A DNA stretch of 64,000 bases, from positions 1-64,000 of the forward strand of contig JAUHYL010000007.1 in assembly GCA_030426545.1 (NCBI GenBank), given 5' to 3'. The notes under the pieces are model-generated. The model was given only the letters and a program-made list of their open reading frames with translations, ran no database searches and was not told the origin of the DNA. A program made the translations under genes and the position numbers. Source of the stretch: Gammaproteobacteria bacterium (GTDB lineage: Bacteria; Pseudomonadota; Gammaproteobacteria; Pseudomonadales; Halieaceae). Of this stretch, positions 1 to 7,767 are shown in pieces. Position 1 is the first letter of the stretch, and the number at the start of each line of letters is the position of its first letter.

Positions 1-681
1 CAGCACGCCGTCGGTACGGAAGCGCACGCGGTAGGTTTTTTCGTAGGGCTCGAAGTGAATATCGGACGCGCCCTGCTTGATGGCGTCGATAAGCACCTTG
101 TTGACGAAGCGCACAATCGGGGTTTCATCGACGCCTTCGCCGTCGTCACCCTCTGCGCCTTCCTCACCGGAAGTCAGCTCTACGTCGTCGAGGTCGGAGG
201 TGTCCAGGTCATCCAGCCCGTCGGTCAGGCTGTCCTGGGATTCTATCCAGTCGCCAAGGGCCTTGCTCAGTGCGCTTTCTTCAACCAGCACGGCATCGGT
301 ATTGATGCCAGTGTGAAACTTGATCTCGTCCAGCGCCGCGAGGTTGGTGGGGTCGGAAACGGCGATGAACAGCCGGTTACCGCGGCGATACAGGGGCAGG
401 GCGTGGTGCTTGGTCAGCAGTTCCGATTCCACCAGGCCAACGGGTATGGCTTCGGAACTCAGTGCAGAAATATCAAACAGGGGCACGCCGAATTCGTGCG
501 AGGCTACCTCTGCCAGGCGCATGCCGTCGACGTTTTTCTTTTCAACGAGGTACTGGACAAAGGGCAGGTGCTCGCGGGCAGCCTCCTGTTGGGCTTCCAC
601 CGCGGCCTGCGCGCTGATAAGTTCCTCAGCCACAAGGCGGCCTGCCAGACCACTTAACTGCCCTATTGCTTTATCGTTCAT
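1..681 (-). CDS. pilB: Type IV pilus assembly ATPase PilB, N-terminal part (cut by the window edge)
   Basis: PilB is the cytoplasmic hexameric ATPase that powers pilus extension. Reading leftward from ATG at 681, 227 codons are present and stay open to the window edge. The protein begins MNDKAIGQLSGLAGRLV. The first ~140 residues look like the GspE/PilB N-terminal (MshEN) domain, followed by an acidic linker rich in Asp and Glu. Next comes the start of the core ATPase with the PilB/GspE signature ETPIVRFVNKVL and ASDIHFEPYE. Walker motifs would lie outside the window. A GGGTGA Shine-Dalgarno-like stretch precedes the ATG. The same signature occurs in GspE at 31 kb (DAPIIRLINAIL, ASDIHIETFE), so two paralogous secretion ATPases lie in this window. 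Pilus assignment rests on the adjacent pilins. Confidence 0.93.
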   Translation of the reverse strand, partial: MNDKAIGQLSGLAGRLVAEELISAQAAVEAQQEAAREHLPFVQYLVEKKNVDGMRLAEVASHEFGVPLFDISALSSEAIPVGLVESELLTKHHALPLYRRGNRLFIAVSDPTNLAALDEIKFHTGINTDAVLVEESALSKALGDWIESQDSLTDGLDDLDTSDLDDVELTSGEEGAEGDDGEGVDETPIVRFVNKVLIDAIKQGASDIHFEPYEKTYRVRFRTDGVL

Positions 682-758
682 TCACCCGGGCCCCAACACT
701 TAGCCTGTTTTCAGAAACGGTGGGTGTCCACGCCTCTCTGGGCGCGCTTAACTTCTTG

Positions 759-787
759 ATTATAACCAGCAAATTCATGGCCAGACA
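759..787 (-). promoter_or_regulatory. Possible sigma-70 promoter for pilB
   Basis: On the minus strand a perfect TATAAT lies at 764-759, about 80 bases before the pilB ATG. The hexamer 17 bases further upstream (TGTCTG) is a poor -35. The 215-base gap between the pilin-like gene and pilB makes a separate pilB promoter reasonable, but only the -10 is convincing. Confidence 0.3.
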
Positions 788-896
788 GGCTGGAATAGGG
801 CAAATAAGTACAAAAACCGACTTTTCTGTACATTTCGATCACAGCCCCGCCGCGCGATGATGTTCCGGCTTGGCCGCAGCCCTGGAAAGTGCCTCG

Positions 897-1385
897 TCAG
901 CCCCCGCGACAGTTGGCGGGAACGCGCGTGATTGCTATGCCATTGGTTTCCGCCGGCCTGCACTCCCAGGCAATGAGGGTGCCGGCGGTAGAGGGGACCA
1001 GGTGCAGCACATTGTCCGTGCCCAGGTTGGGAATTTTGAAGGTGACTTCTATCGTTCCGGGTCTTGGAGAGACACTGCGTATCTCTAGCCGACTAACATG
1101 CGTATGAATGTCATACTCATTGGGCGCGGGCAGTCCGGCCTGCTGATTCGAAGTGGGCATCGCTCGAACGTTATAGAAGTACTCCGAGACTGAAGTTTTG
1201 GCCTCTGCGGCAAAGACGATGCCCTCCGAGATCTTGGTGCGAACCGCGTAATCCTGGTACGCGGGCAGGGCTATAAGGGCCAGGACACTGACAATGGCGA
1301 CGACCGCCATGAGTTCGATGACAGTTAAGCCGGTATTCGAGCGTCGCTCTGTTACCCGGTGTTGTAGCGAACCTAAAGTCTTCAT
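897..1385 (-). CDS. Type IV pilin-like protein (prepilin)
   Basis: 162-residue prepilin. A 17-18 residue basic leader ends in Gly before LTVIELMAVVAIVSVL, the class III signal cleaved by PilD. Glu at mature position 5 is kept, and [16 protein letters not shown] matches the PilA-type N-terminal helix. The first mature residue would be Leu rather than the usual Phe or Met. Two cysteines near the C-terminus (AWECRP and PANCRGG) can form the D-region disulfide. The tail resembles that of the pilin at 2331 (PANCRG), so the two are paralogues. The ATG overlaps the stop of the HAMP protein gene by four bases, so they are translationally coupled. It could be a minor or alternative major subunit; being in a leftward group with pilB it is not driven by the sigma-54 promoter of pilA. 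Confidence 0.85.
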   Translation of the reverse strand: MKTLGSLQHRVTERRSNTGLTVIELMAVVAIVSVLALIALPAYQDYAVRTKISEGIVFAAEAKTSVSEYFYNVRAMPTSNQQAGLPAPNEYDIHTHVSRLEIRSVSPRPGTIEVTFKIPNLGTDNVLHLVPSTAGTLIAWECRPAETNGIAITRVPANCRGG

Positions 1386-1894
1386 GAGCGGTCCCGCTGC
1401 ACATCGGTGTTCAGTCGTGCCAGTTCAGACTGCAGCGATGCAATCACGGCGGCCAGGTTTTGATCGGCGACCTGCGTGTCCTCGATGCGCGCCGCCATTG
1501 CCTTCAGCGTTTCTATTTGTTCGCGCAGTGAAACAATACTGGCGTTCATCTGCGCCGCTTCTTCCTGGAACATGTCCGTCTCGCGCAGGGCGATGTTCGC
1601 GGTGAGGTCACCCGCACCCAGGCGCGCAATCTCGCGGTTGATGACGTGCACTGGCCCGGCAATACGGTGGGTAGTGCGCAGCACAAAAAACCAGATGCTG
1701 ACGATCAGTATGAGTTCGACCGCGCCGATAGCCAGGGCTGCCGTCATTGAGAGTGCCAGCGGGTCATCGCCCGGGAACAGCATTCGCACCAGCAGAAAGC
1801 CGTTCACCAGCAGTACCGAAACGGCAGCGCAGAGCAGTGAATACTGGTACTGAAATTTGCGGTTGATGACGATGGTTTTGCGTCGGTTTTCCAC
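1382..1894 (-). CDS. Two-TM HAMP-domain membrane protein
   Basis: 170 residues using GTG at 1894 (VENRRKTIVINRKFQYQY); the frame is open further upstream but that part does not look coding. Two hydrophobic segments, roughly residues 18-37 and 48-72, are followed by a HAMP-like region (RIAGPVHVINREIARLGAGD) and a C-terminal coiled coil ending in RDRS. There is no kinase, cyclase or methyl-accepting signalling domain, so it is a bare HAMP/coiled-coil membrane protein. It overlaps the pilin-like gene by ATGA and lies two genes before pilB, so a role with the pilus is inferred, for example as a scaffold or signal relay. Start choice is uncertain because no strong Shine-Dalgarno is visible. Confidence 0.65.
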   Translation of the reverse strand: MENRRKTIVINRKFQYQYSLLCAAVSVLLVNGFLLVRMLFPGDDPLALSMTAALAIGAVELILIVSIWFFVLRTTHRIAGPVHVINREIARLGAGDLTANIALRETDMFQEEAAQMNASIVSLREQIETLKAMAARIEDTQVADQNLAAVIASLQSELARLNTDVQRDRS

Positions 1895-2330
1895 TGCAGG
1901 CACCAACTTGTTTAGAGTTGGAGGGAGAGTAAACCAAGGCCCTGTGGGGAACAACCATGGATGAAGCGCGCTTCCCCGGTAGCGACAATGCGCCAGATCG
2001 GCCGCTCTGCAGCCGGGCAGCCCTGGGCTGTGTTTTTCGCGGGCACTTAATTTCGCCGTCTGCGTCGCAAGCTGACAATTTGCGTCACTTTTGTGTCTAC
2101 AACGTCGAAGCCTGCCCTGTTCGCGCCGCTTGCTGGCAGGCTGCCAATACAGATATATCGAATTCGAATATCTTTTAAGATTATGATAAATATACAAAAA
2201 ATAGTATTTCGCAATTTTTTACGCGCCGGTTGGCACGCTAGCTGCATTATCTCATCCGGTCGCACGGATCGCCGCGGATAACAATAACAGGCGAGTGCAC
2301 ATACCAGACTTAAATAACGGAGATAGCAAA
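1895..2330. other. Divergent pilus intergenic region
   Basis: 436 bases between the leftward HAMP gene and rightward pilA, with no credible gene. The half nearest pilA (about 2150-2225) is strongly AT-rich, including a TCGAATTCGA palindrome, and could be an IHF or activator region for the sigma-54 promoter at 2231. TTGTGTC near 2090 resembles the loose PilR-type element, but this is weak. Confidence 0.5.
2231..2246 (+). promoter_or_regulatory. Sigma-54 (-24/-12) promoter of pilA
   Basis: TGGCACGCTAGCTGCA matches the RpoN consensus TGGCACG-N4-TTGCA with one change. GG (2232-2233) and GC (2244-2245) are exactly 10 bases apart, as sigma-54 requires. It lies 85 bases before the pilA ATG, below an AT-rich stretch. 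pilA is RpoN and PilR/PilS dependent in Pseudomonas and relatives, so this fits established regulation. Confidence 0.88.
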
Positions 2331-2846
2331 ATGAAAATGCAAAAATCGGCTCAGAAGGGTTTTACCCTGATCGAACTGATGATCGTGATTGCGATCGTCG
2401 GTATTCTGGCTGCCATCGCGCTGCCGGCCTACCAGGACTACATCGTCCGCTCCAAAATGTCAGAGCCGATGGCGGCGCTGGCTGAAGCGAAGACTACAGT
2501 GGCTGAGTATGTTGCGGCTAACGGTACGTTCCCGAATGCGGCAACTTCCTATGGCATCAATACCTACATCCGTCCGAACCGTGAAAGCGAGATCCTCGCT
2601 GCCATCGATATCGACGAAGGTATTTCCACCAGCGTTGGCACGGGTATTCGCCTGATTGCACGGGTTAAAGCCTGTGTAGTGACCGGCGGAGCCTGTGATG
2701 AAGCCACTCGAGACCAGGATTACTCCTTCCACCTGTCTGGTTTTACCACCAGAGCTGGCATGACCTGGATATGCAAGCCCGGTGACGATACTTCTGGTGA
2801 AGACAGCCTGTCACTGAAGTACCTCCCGGCCAACTGTCGCGGATAA
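2331..2846 (+). CDS. pilA: Major type IV pilin PilA
   Basis: 171-residue prepilin. ATG at 2331 is chosen over an upstream in-frame ATG because CGGAGA lies 7 bases before it and the leader is then short ([10 protein letters not shown]). Cleavage before [20 protein letters not shown] gives a mature pilin with Phe1 and Glu5. [16 protein letters not shown] is typical of group II pilins. Four cysteines are present: a pair in [10 protein letters not shown] and a D-region pair (WICKP, PANCRG). It has its own sigma-54 promoter and a strong terminator, as expected for a highly expressed major subunit. It lacks the C-terminal Ser used by TfpO-type glycosylation, although three glycosyltransferase-type genes follow. 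Confidence 0.93.
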   Translation: MKMQKSAQKGFTLIELMIVIAIVGILAAIALPAYQDYIVRSKMSEPMAALAEAKTTVAEYVAANGTFPNAATSYGINTYIRPNRESEILAAIDIDEGISTSVGTGIRLIARVKACVVTGGACDEATRDQDYSFHLSGFTTRAGMTWICKPGDDTSGEDSLSLKYLPANCRG

Positions 2847-2872
2847 TTCATCCGCCACAGCGTGGTAACATC

Positions 2873-2910
2873 AAAAGCCCGGTGACCTTCACCGGGCTTT
2901 TTTCTTTTTA
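2873..2910 (+). terminator. Rho-independent terminator after pilA
   Basis: AAAAGCCCGGTG pairs with CACCGGGCTTTT around a short loop and is followed by a T-rich run (TTTTTTCTTTTT). It lies 26 bases after the pilA stop and would separate most pilA transcripts from the downstream glycosyltransferase genes. Confidence 0.92.
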
Positions 2911-2934
2911 CAGGGACACACAAGTTGGATCGGG

Positions 2935-4920
2935 GTGAATAAGATCTCAGCTTTACAGGGCGATGGGGCAGATAAAAGCGGGCGCAACTGGCGCCTGATT
3001 GTCGTTGCCGGGTTGCTCGGTTGTGTGCTCGCCTATTTCCCTGCCCTCAATGGGCCGCTGTTTTTCGACGACCTGCCCAACATCACGGAAAACGCCTACC
3101 TGGCCGTAGAGCCAGGCGTTTTCGACAGTTGGCGCGTTGCGATGCTGAGCAACGAGTCGGGTGTGCTGCGCCGGCCGCTGGCCTCGTTCACGTTTGCGCT
3201 CAATCATGCCCTGGTCGGCGAGTGGTCATCCTTTGTGTTAAAGGCCACCAACCTGGGCCTGCACCTGTCGATTGGCCTGCTGTTATACCACTGGTTTTAT
3301 TTATTGCTATGCACACCGGCACTGCGAGCGTCGGCGCTGTTTGTGCACCGGCGGGAACTGGCCCTGTTGGCCGCTGGCCTGTGGCTGCTGCATCCGCTGC
3401 ATGTCTCCACCGTGCTGTACAGCGTGCAGCGTATGGCGCAACTGTCCACGCTGTTTATCACAGCCGGGCTTTACCTGTTTACCCGCTATCGATTGCGCTG
3501 GGCGGAGAACGGCGCAACGAGTGGCGAGGTGATCGCCGCGGGACTCTGGCTGCTGTTGTTATCCACCGCGGGCATACTGTCGAAGGAAAACGGCGTTCTG
3601 CTGCCCTGGCTTGTCGCGGCCGTGGAAGTGTTTCTGTTTCGCGGCGCATGGGCCGGGCGCGAAAGGCCTGCGCTGCGTCGGCTGGGCTGGTTCATCCTGC
3701 TGCTGCCACCGATGCTGGTGTTGCTTGCCTTCGCGATGGATCCGGGCCTGTTGGACGCGCGCTATGCGCGCCGCGAGTTCACGCTGTTCGAACGCCTGCT
3801 CACGCAATCGCGACTGTTGTGGCAGTACCTGGGCTGGACGTTGTTCCCCAATCTTTACGATCTGGGGTTCTACCACGACGACATTCCCGTCTCCCGCGGA
3901 CTGCTGCAGCCGTTCACTACACTGATGGCAGTACTGGGCTGGGTGCTGGCCGGCATTGCCGGGCTTTTCCTTGCCCTCACGCGGCGTTTGCCGCTGATCG
4001 TTTTCGCGCTGTTTTTCTATCTCATCGGGCACAGTATGGAATCCTCCTTCTGGCCCCTGGAAATGGTCTACGAACATCGCAATTACCTGCCGTCGGCCGT
4101 TGTCTGCCTGCTGATCGCCGTGGCGGTGTTCCATGCAAGCACGCGCGTCCACTGGTTGCGCCTGGGTGCGGCGGCCGCATTCCTTCTGCTCGCACTGAAT
4201 GCGCTGCTGGCACTGCGCGCCAGTTTCTGGGTGGATGAACTGATGCTGGCGCGCCATACGGTGATCAACCATCCAGAGTCTCCACGGGCAAATTTCTTCT
4301 ACGGTAATGCGCTCTTCAAAGCCTTCGAGCGGCGCGAGGAACTGGGGCTTTCGGAAGAGGAGCGGGCAGCGTTTCTGGTATCCGCGCGGGGGCACTTTGT
4401 GCAGATGCATGCGTTGGACCCGGGCGCTTTCTCGCCGCTGGTCATGTTGTACCAGCTCGACAACAACTTTTTCACCGAACTGCCAGATCGCCCCGACTGG
4501 TTACAGCCGATACGGGATGGGGCGTCAAGCCGCAGCCTGCAGTCCAGCGACAGGACGGCGCTGGAGGCACTGGCGCGCTTTGCCGTGTCCACGCCGCAGT
4601 CACAGGACAATACAGAGGTCGCTGAGCTGTTGGCGGAACTGATTGCTCTCCATCCCCGGCGCGCCGACCTGCGCCTGTACCAGCATCGCCTGCTCGCCGC
4701 AGATGACCACGCCGACAAAGCGCAGTTGCAACAGGCGCTGGAAAACATCAGCGCCCTGCGAGCGGACGAGCTGAGCGCGTTTCCCCATCTGGTCGTGCAC
4801 CACGGCAACCAGGACAAAGGTGCTGGCTACGATGTGGTACGTCAGTGGATGGCGCGCGACACGCTGCGCACAGACCTGCTGCTAATCAGCCGGCTGTTCG
4901 AAGAGGTGCCGGCGGAATGA
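2935..4920 (+). CDS. TMTC-like GT-C membrane glycosyltransferase with C-terminal helical repeats (copy 1)
   Basis: 661 residues from GTG at 2935. About ten hydrophobic segments fill residues 20-430, followed by a soluble, TPR-like helical tail. Motifs shared with TMTC/PMT-type O-mannosyltransferases are visible: an acidic pair in the first external loop (FFDD, 43-46), HPLHVST (153-159) followed by VQR, KENG (217-220), YHDD (313-316) and EHRNY (380-384). GT-C enzymes use lipid-phosphate sugars and transfer them on the outer face of the membrane. It overlaps the next, paralogous gene by ATGA. Directly downstream of pilA, it is inferred to glycosylate pilin, as TfpW, another GT-C enzyme, does in some Pseudomonas strains. 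No substrate can be read from sequence. Confidence 0.72.
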   Translation: MNKISALQGDGADKSGRNWRLIVVAGLLGCVLAYFPALNGPLFFDDLPNITENAYLAVEPGVFDSWRVAMLSNESGVLRRPLASFTFALNHALVGEWSSFVLKATNLGLHLSIGLLLYHWFYLLLCTPALRASALFVHRRELALLAAGLWLLHPLHVSTVLYSVQRMAQLSTLFITAGLYLFTRYRLRWAENGATSGEVIAAGLWLLLLSTAGILSKENGVLLPWLVAAVEVFLFRGAWAGRERPALRRLGWFILLLPPMLVLLAFAMDPGLLDARYARREFTLFERLLTQSRLLWQYLGWTLFPNLYDLGFYHDDIPVSRGLLQPFTTLMAVLGWVLAGIAGLFLALTRRLPLIVFALFFYLIGHSMESSFWPLEMVYEHRNYLPSAVVCLLIAVAVFHASTRVHWLRLGAAAAFLLLALNALLALRASFWVDELMLARHTVINHPESPRANFFYGNALFKAFERREELGLSEEERAAFLVSARGHFVQMHALDPGAFSPLVMLYQLDNNFFTELPDRPDWLQPIRDGASSRSLQSSDRTALEALARFAVSTPQSQDNTEVAELLAELIALHPRRADLRLYQHRLLAADDHADKAQLQQALENISALRADELSAFPHLVVHHGNQDKGAGYDVVRQWMARDTLRTDLLLISRLFEEVPAE

Positions 4921-6818
4921 ACAGCGCCACTCCTGTAACGCTGGGTAGTAGGGCACTTTTTGCCGCGCTGTTGGTGGCCGTTTTACTGGTGACCAGCTGG
5001 GTGCTGTGGCCGGGGATTCACGGCCCTGAACTGCTTGATGACCGCACCAGTGTTGCGGTACTGGTAGAACTGCAGGATAACCCCGAGCGCGCCTGGGATT
5101 TTGTCTTCGGTGACCGCTCCGGAACCTTTGGCCGCTCCGTCACCATGATCACCTTCGTGCTGGAGCGCCTGTACCTGGATGCCGGTACCGTGGGCAACAA
5201 GCGCGTTAACATCGTGCTGCACTGTTTGAATGGCGCGCTGGTGGTGTGGATGTTTGCGCTGTTGTTTCGCGCCCGGCAGATTCCCGCGACACGCTGGCTC
5301 GCGCTGTTGCTGGGCGCGGTCTGGCTGCTGCACCCGCTGCAGGTCAGCACGGTGCTGTACGTGGTGCAGCGCATGGCCATGATGGCCACGCTGTTCATGC
5401 TGCTGGCGTTGATCGCCTACCTGTACTGGCGCAGTCGTATCAGGCGTGGCGATTATCAACTGTTCTGGCTGTTGCCGACACTGGTGTTTATTGCCCTGGG
5501 GGCACTCGCGAAAGAGAACGCGCTGCTTGTGGTGCCGGTCATCCTGCTCATCGAGGCCCTGTGGTTCCAGTGCAGGGACGACAACGCCGAGCTGCTGGTG
5601 CCGTTGCAGCGGATTACCTGGGCGCTGATTGCGGGAGGGACGCTGGCGGCGCTGGTGTTGTTCGCCCTGAGTTATGACGTGCTGCAGAGCAAGTACCACC
5701 ATCGCCCTTTCACGCTGGAAGAGCGCGCCCTGACGCAGGGCCGACTGCTCTGGGATTACGTCGGTCAGTGGTATGCGCCCCAGGTTCAGCGCATGGGCAT
5801 CTATCACGACGATACGGTGTGGTCGACGTCGTTCACCTCACCCGCTTCCACCTTGTGGGCCTGGTTGGGCTGGGGCGCCGTCGCACTGGTGAGCCTGATC
5901 GCGTTGCGCTGGACGGCCGGGCGTCTCTTGGTGCTGGGAGTGGGTTGGTACCTCGCCGGGCACCTGATGGAATCCACGGTGTGGCCGCTGGAGCTGTACT
6001 TCGAGCATCGCAACTATTTTCCCGCGCTGGGGTTGTTGCTGTTGGTGGGTGTTCTGTACAGCGAGTTCGCCAGGCGCTGGCCTGAGGCGGGGCCTGCACT
6101 GTTGGCCTGCCTGGTAGTGTGGCCGCTGGTGTTAAGCATGATGACCAGTTCGCAGGCGCAAATATGGTCTTCGCGGCCCCTGTTGATTCTGCAGCATGTT
6201 AACGGCCACCCTGAGTCCGCGCGCGCCAACACAGATATGGCGGCGCAGATGGCTGAGCTGGGTGCGGCAGAGCGCGCACTGTATTACTCCCGGCGGGCAC
6301 AGGAAGCCAGTCACGTGGAGCGCGACGGCGATCGTGCCGTGCGCGACATTGCATTGCTGTGTATCGCCAGGGCGCCGATACTGCCGCAGCATATAGAACA
6401 GGTGGGCGCCGAGGATGCGCGTAGACCGCTGGGTTCTGTGGCAACGCTGTCGACGCTGGTCAGTATGGTGCAGGACAACCAGTGCCCCACCATGGATCGT
6501 CAGCGGTTCTCAGACCATATGGCCTCGATCTACCTGCAGGGTGATCGCCCGGCGACCGCTTCACCGAATATGTACGGCAGCCTGGCGGTGCTGGAAAACG
6601 CACTGCAGCAGTATGAGCGCGCCTTTGCGTATACCGAAAAAATGCTTGCGCTGAAACCGCGCAGGAAACGCGGCCTGCTGATGCAGCTGCACTTTGCCAC
6701 CGCACTGGGCAGGGAGGCGGTAGTGGCTGAGCTGGTAAATACTTTGCAAGCCATGGACCGAGACGGTAAGTTGACCGTCGGTGAACGCCAAACACTCGAA
6801 CTGTACCTGGAGAACTGA
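4917..6818 (+). CDS. TMTC-like GT-C membrane glycosyltransferase (copy 2)
   Basis: 633 residues from ATG at 4917, inside the stop of the previous gene (ATGA); an in-frame start further upstream would overlap copy 1 more heavily. It is clearly a diverged duplicate: LLDD (39-42), HPLQVST (139-145) plus VVQRMA, KENA (199-202), YHDD and EHRNYFPA lie in the same order as in copy 1. The many-TM N-terminal half is again followed by a helical-repeat tail (for example ALQQYERAFAYTEKMLALKP). Two tandem copies suggest sequential sugar additions, different acceptor sites or a heterodimer. It ends three bases before the GT2 gene, so the three form one operon. The function is inferred from motifs and position. 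Confidence 0.7.
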   Translation: MNSATPVTLGSRALFAALLVAVLLVTSWVLWPGIHGPELLDDRTSVAVLVELQDNPERAWDFVFGDRSGTFGRSVTMITFVLERLYLDAGTVGNKRVNIVLHCLNGALVVWMFALLFRARQIPATRWLALLLGAVWLLHPLQVSTVLYVVQRMAMMATLFMLLALIAYLYWRSRIRRGDYQLFWLLPTLVFIALGALAKENALLVVPVILLIEALWFQCRDDNAELLVPLQRITWALIAGGTLAALVLFALSYDVLQSKYHHRPFTLEERALTQGRLLWDYVGQWYAPQVQRMGIYHDDTVWSTSFTSPASTLWAWLGWGAVALVSLIALRWTAGRLLVLGVGWYLAGHLMESTVWPLELYFEHRNYFPALGLLLLVGVLYSEFARRWPEAGPALLACLVVWPLVLSMMTSSQAQIWSSRPLLILQHVNGHPESARANTDMAAQMAELGAAERALYYSRRAQEASHVERDGDRAVRDIALLCIARAPILPQHIEQVGAEDARRPLGSVATLSTLVSMVQDNQCPTMDRQRFSDHMASIYLQGDRPATASPNMYGSLAVLENALQQYERAFAYTEKMLALKPRRKRGLLMQLHFATALGREAVVAELVNTLQAMDRDGKLTVGERQTLELYLEN

Positions 6819-6821
6819 CGC

Positions 6822-7700
6822 TTGAACGTTTCCATTGTCATTCCTGCCAAGAACGAGGCCGAGGGTCTTGCGCGTGTTTTACCCGAGCTGACGCGCGATT
6901 TTGCCGATGCCGAGATCATCGTGGTCAACGATGGCTCCACCGACAACACGGCAGAGATTTGCGAGCAGGCCGGTGTGACGCTGATCACCCACCCCTATTC
7001 GAAGGGCAACGGCGCCGCGGTAAAATCCGGCGCGCGCGCGGCAAGCGGCGACTACCTGGTATTTATGGATGGCGACGGGCAGCACAGCCCCGCCGATATT
7101 CCACTGTTGTTGGAAAAGGTAGAGCAGGGCTACGACCTGGTTGTCGGCGCTCGCAGCGGCCTCGGCGCGCAGGCCAGCGTGGCGCGCTGGAGTGCCAACG
7201 CCATCTATAACCGTTTTGCCAGCTGGATGGTCGACCGCCGCATTGATGACCTGACGTCGGGTTTTCGCTGTGTCGACCGCCGCAAGTTTCTGAGTTTTCT
7301 CTACCTGTTGCCCAACGGTTTCAGTTACCCCACTACCTCCACCATGGCGTTTTTTCGCGCCGGCTACTCGGTGGGGTTTGTGCCGATCACTGTTTCACGA
7401 CGCGTGGGCAGCAGCCACATCAGTGTGGTGCGCGACGGCGTACGCTTTCTGCTGATTATCTTCAAGGTGGGCACGCTGTACTCGCCGCTGAAAGTCTACT
7501 TTCCCGCGGCAGTAGTCACCAGCGGCCTGGGATTGTTGAACTACGCCTTAACGGTTATGAGCACCGGCTGGCGCTTCACCAACATGAGCACGATGCTGAT
7601 TCTGGCGGGCATGGTGATGTTCCTGATTGGCCTGCTGTCGGAACAGCTCACCAATTTACAGTTCAAGGAAACCAGCGACGACAGCACACCCCAGCGCTAG
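6822..7700 (+). CDS. GT2 polyprenyl-phosphate hexose synthase-like glycosyltransferase
   Basis: 292 residues from TTG at 6822, with GGAG about 10 bases upstream. The GT2 fold is clear: SIVIPAKNEAEGL at the N-terminus, VVNDGSTDNT (35-43) and the metal/nucleotide site MDGDGQH (82-88). It resembles dolichyl-phosphate mannose synthase and bacterial polyprenyl-phosphate glucosyltransferases that load a hexose onto undecaprenyl phosphate. Two C-terminal hydrophobic segments (about 222-240 and 252-272) would anchor it. The product is the donor that GT-C enzymes use, and the two preceding genes encode GT-C enzymes, which makes a coherent pathway. The sugar cannot be predicted. The ORF ends in a polar tail (KETSDDSTPQR). 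Confidence 0.83.
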   Translation: MNVSIVIPAKNEAEGLARVLPELTRDFADAEIIVVNDGSTDNTAEICEQAGVTLITHPYSKGNGAAVKSGARAASGDYLVFMDGDGQHSPADIPLLLEKVEQGYDLVVGARSGLGAQASVARWSANAIYNRFASWMVDRRIDDLTSGFRCVDRRKFLSFLYLLPNGFSYPTTSTMAFFRAGYSVGFVPITVSRRVGSSHISVVRDGVRFLLIIFKVGTLYSPLKVYFPAAVVTSGLGLLNYALTVMSTGWRFTNMSTMLILAGMVMFLIGLLSEQLTNLQFKETSDDSTPQR

Positions 7701-7767
7701 CCGGTCAACGCCGCGCCGGGATAGCGGCGCAACGTGATCCGTGTCGGCGCAGTGCTCCGGGGTTTGA

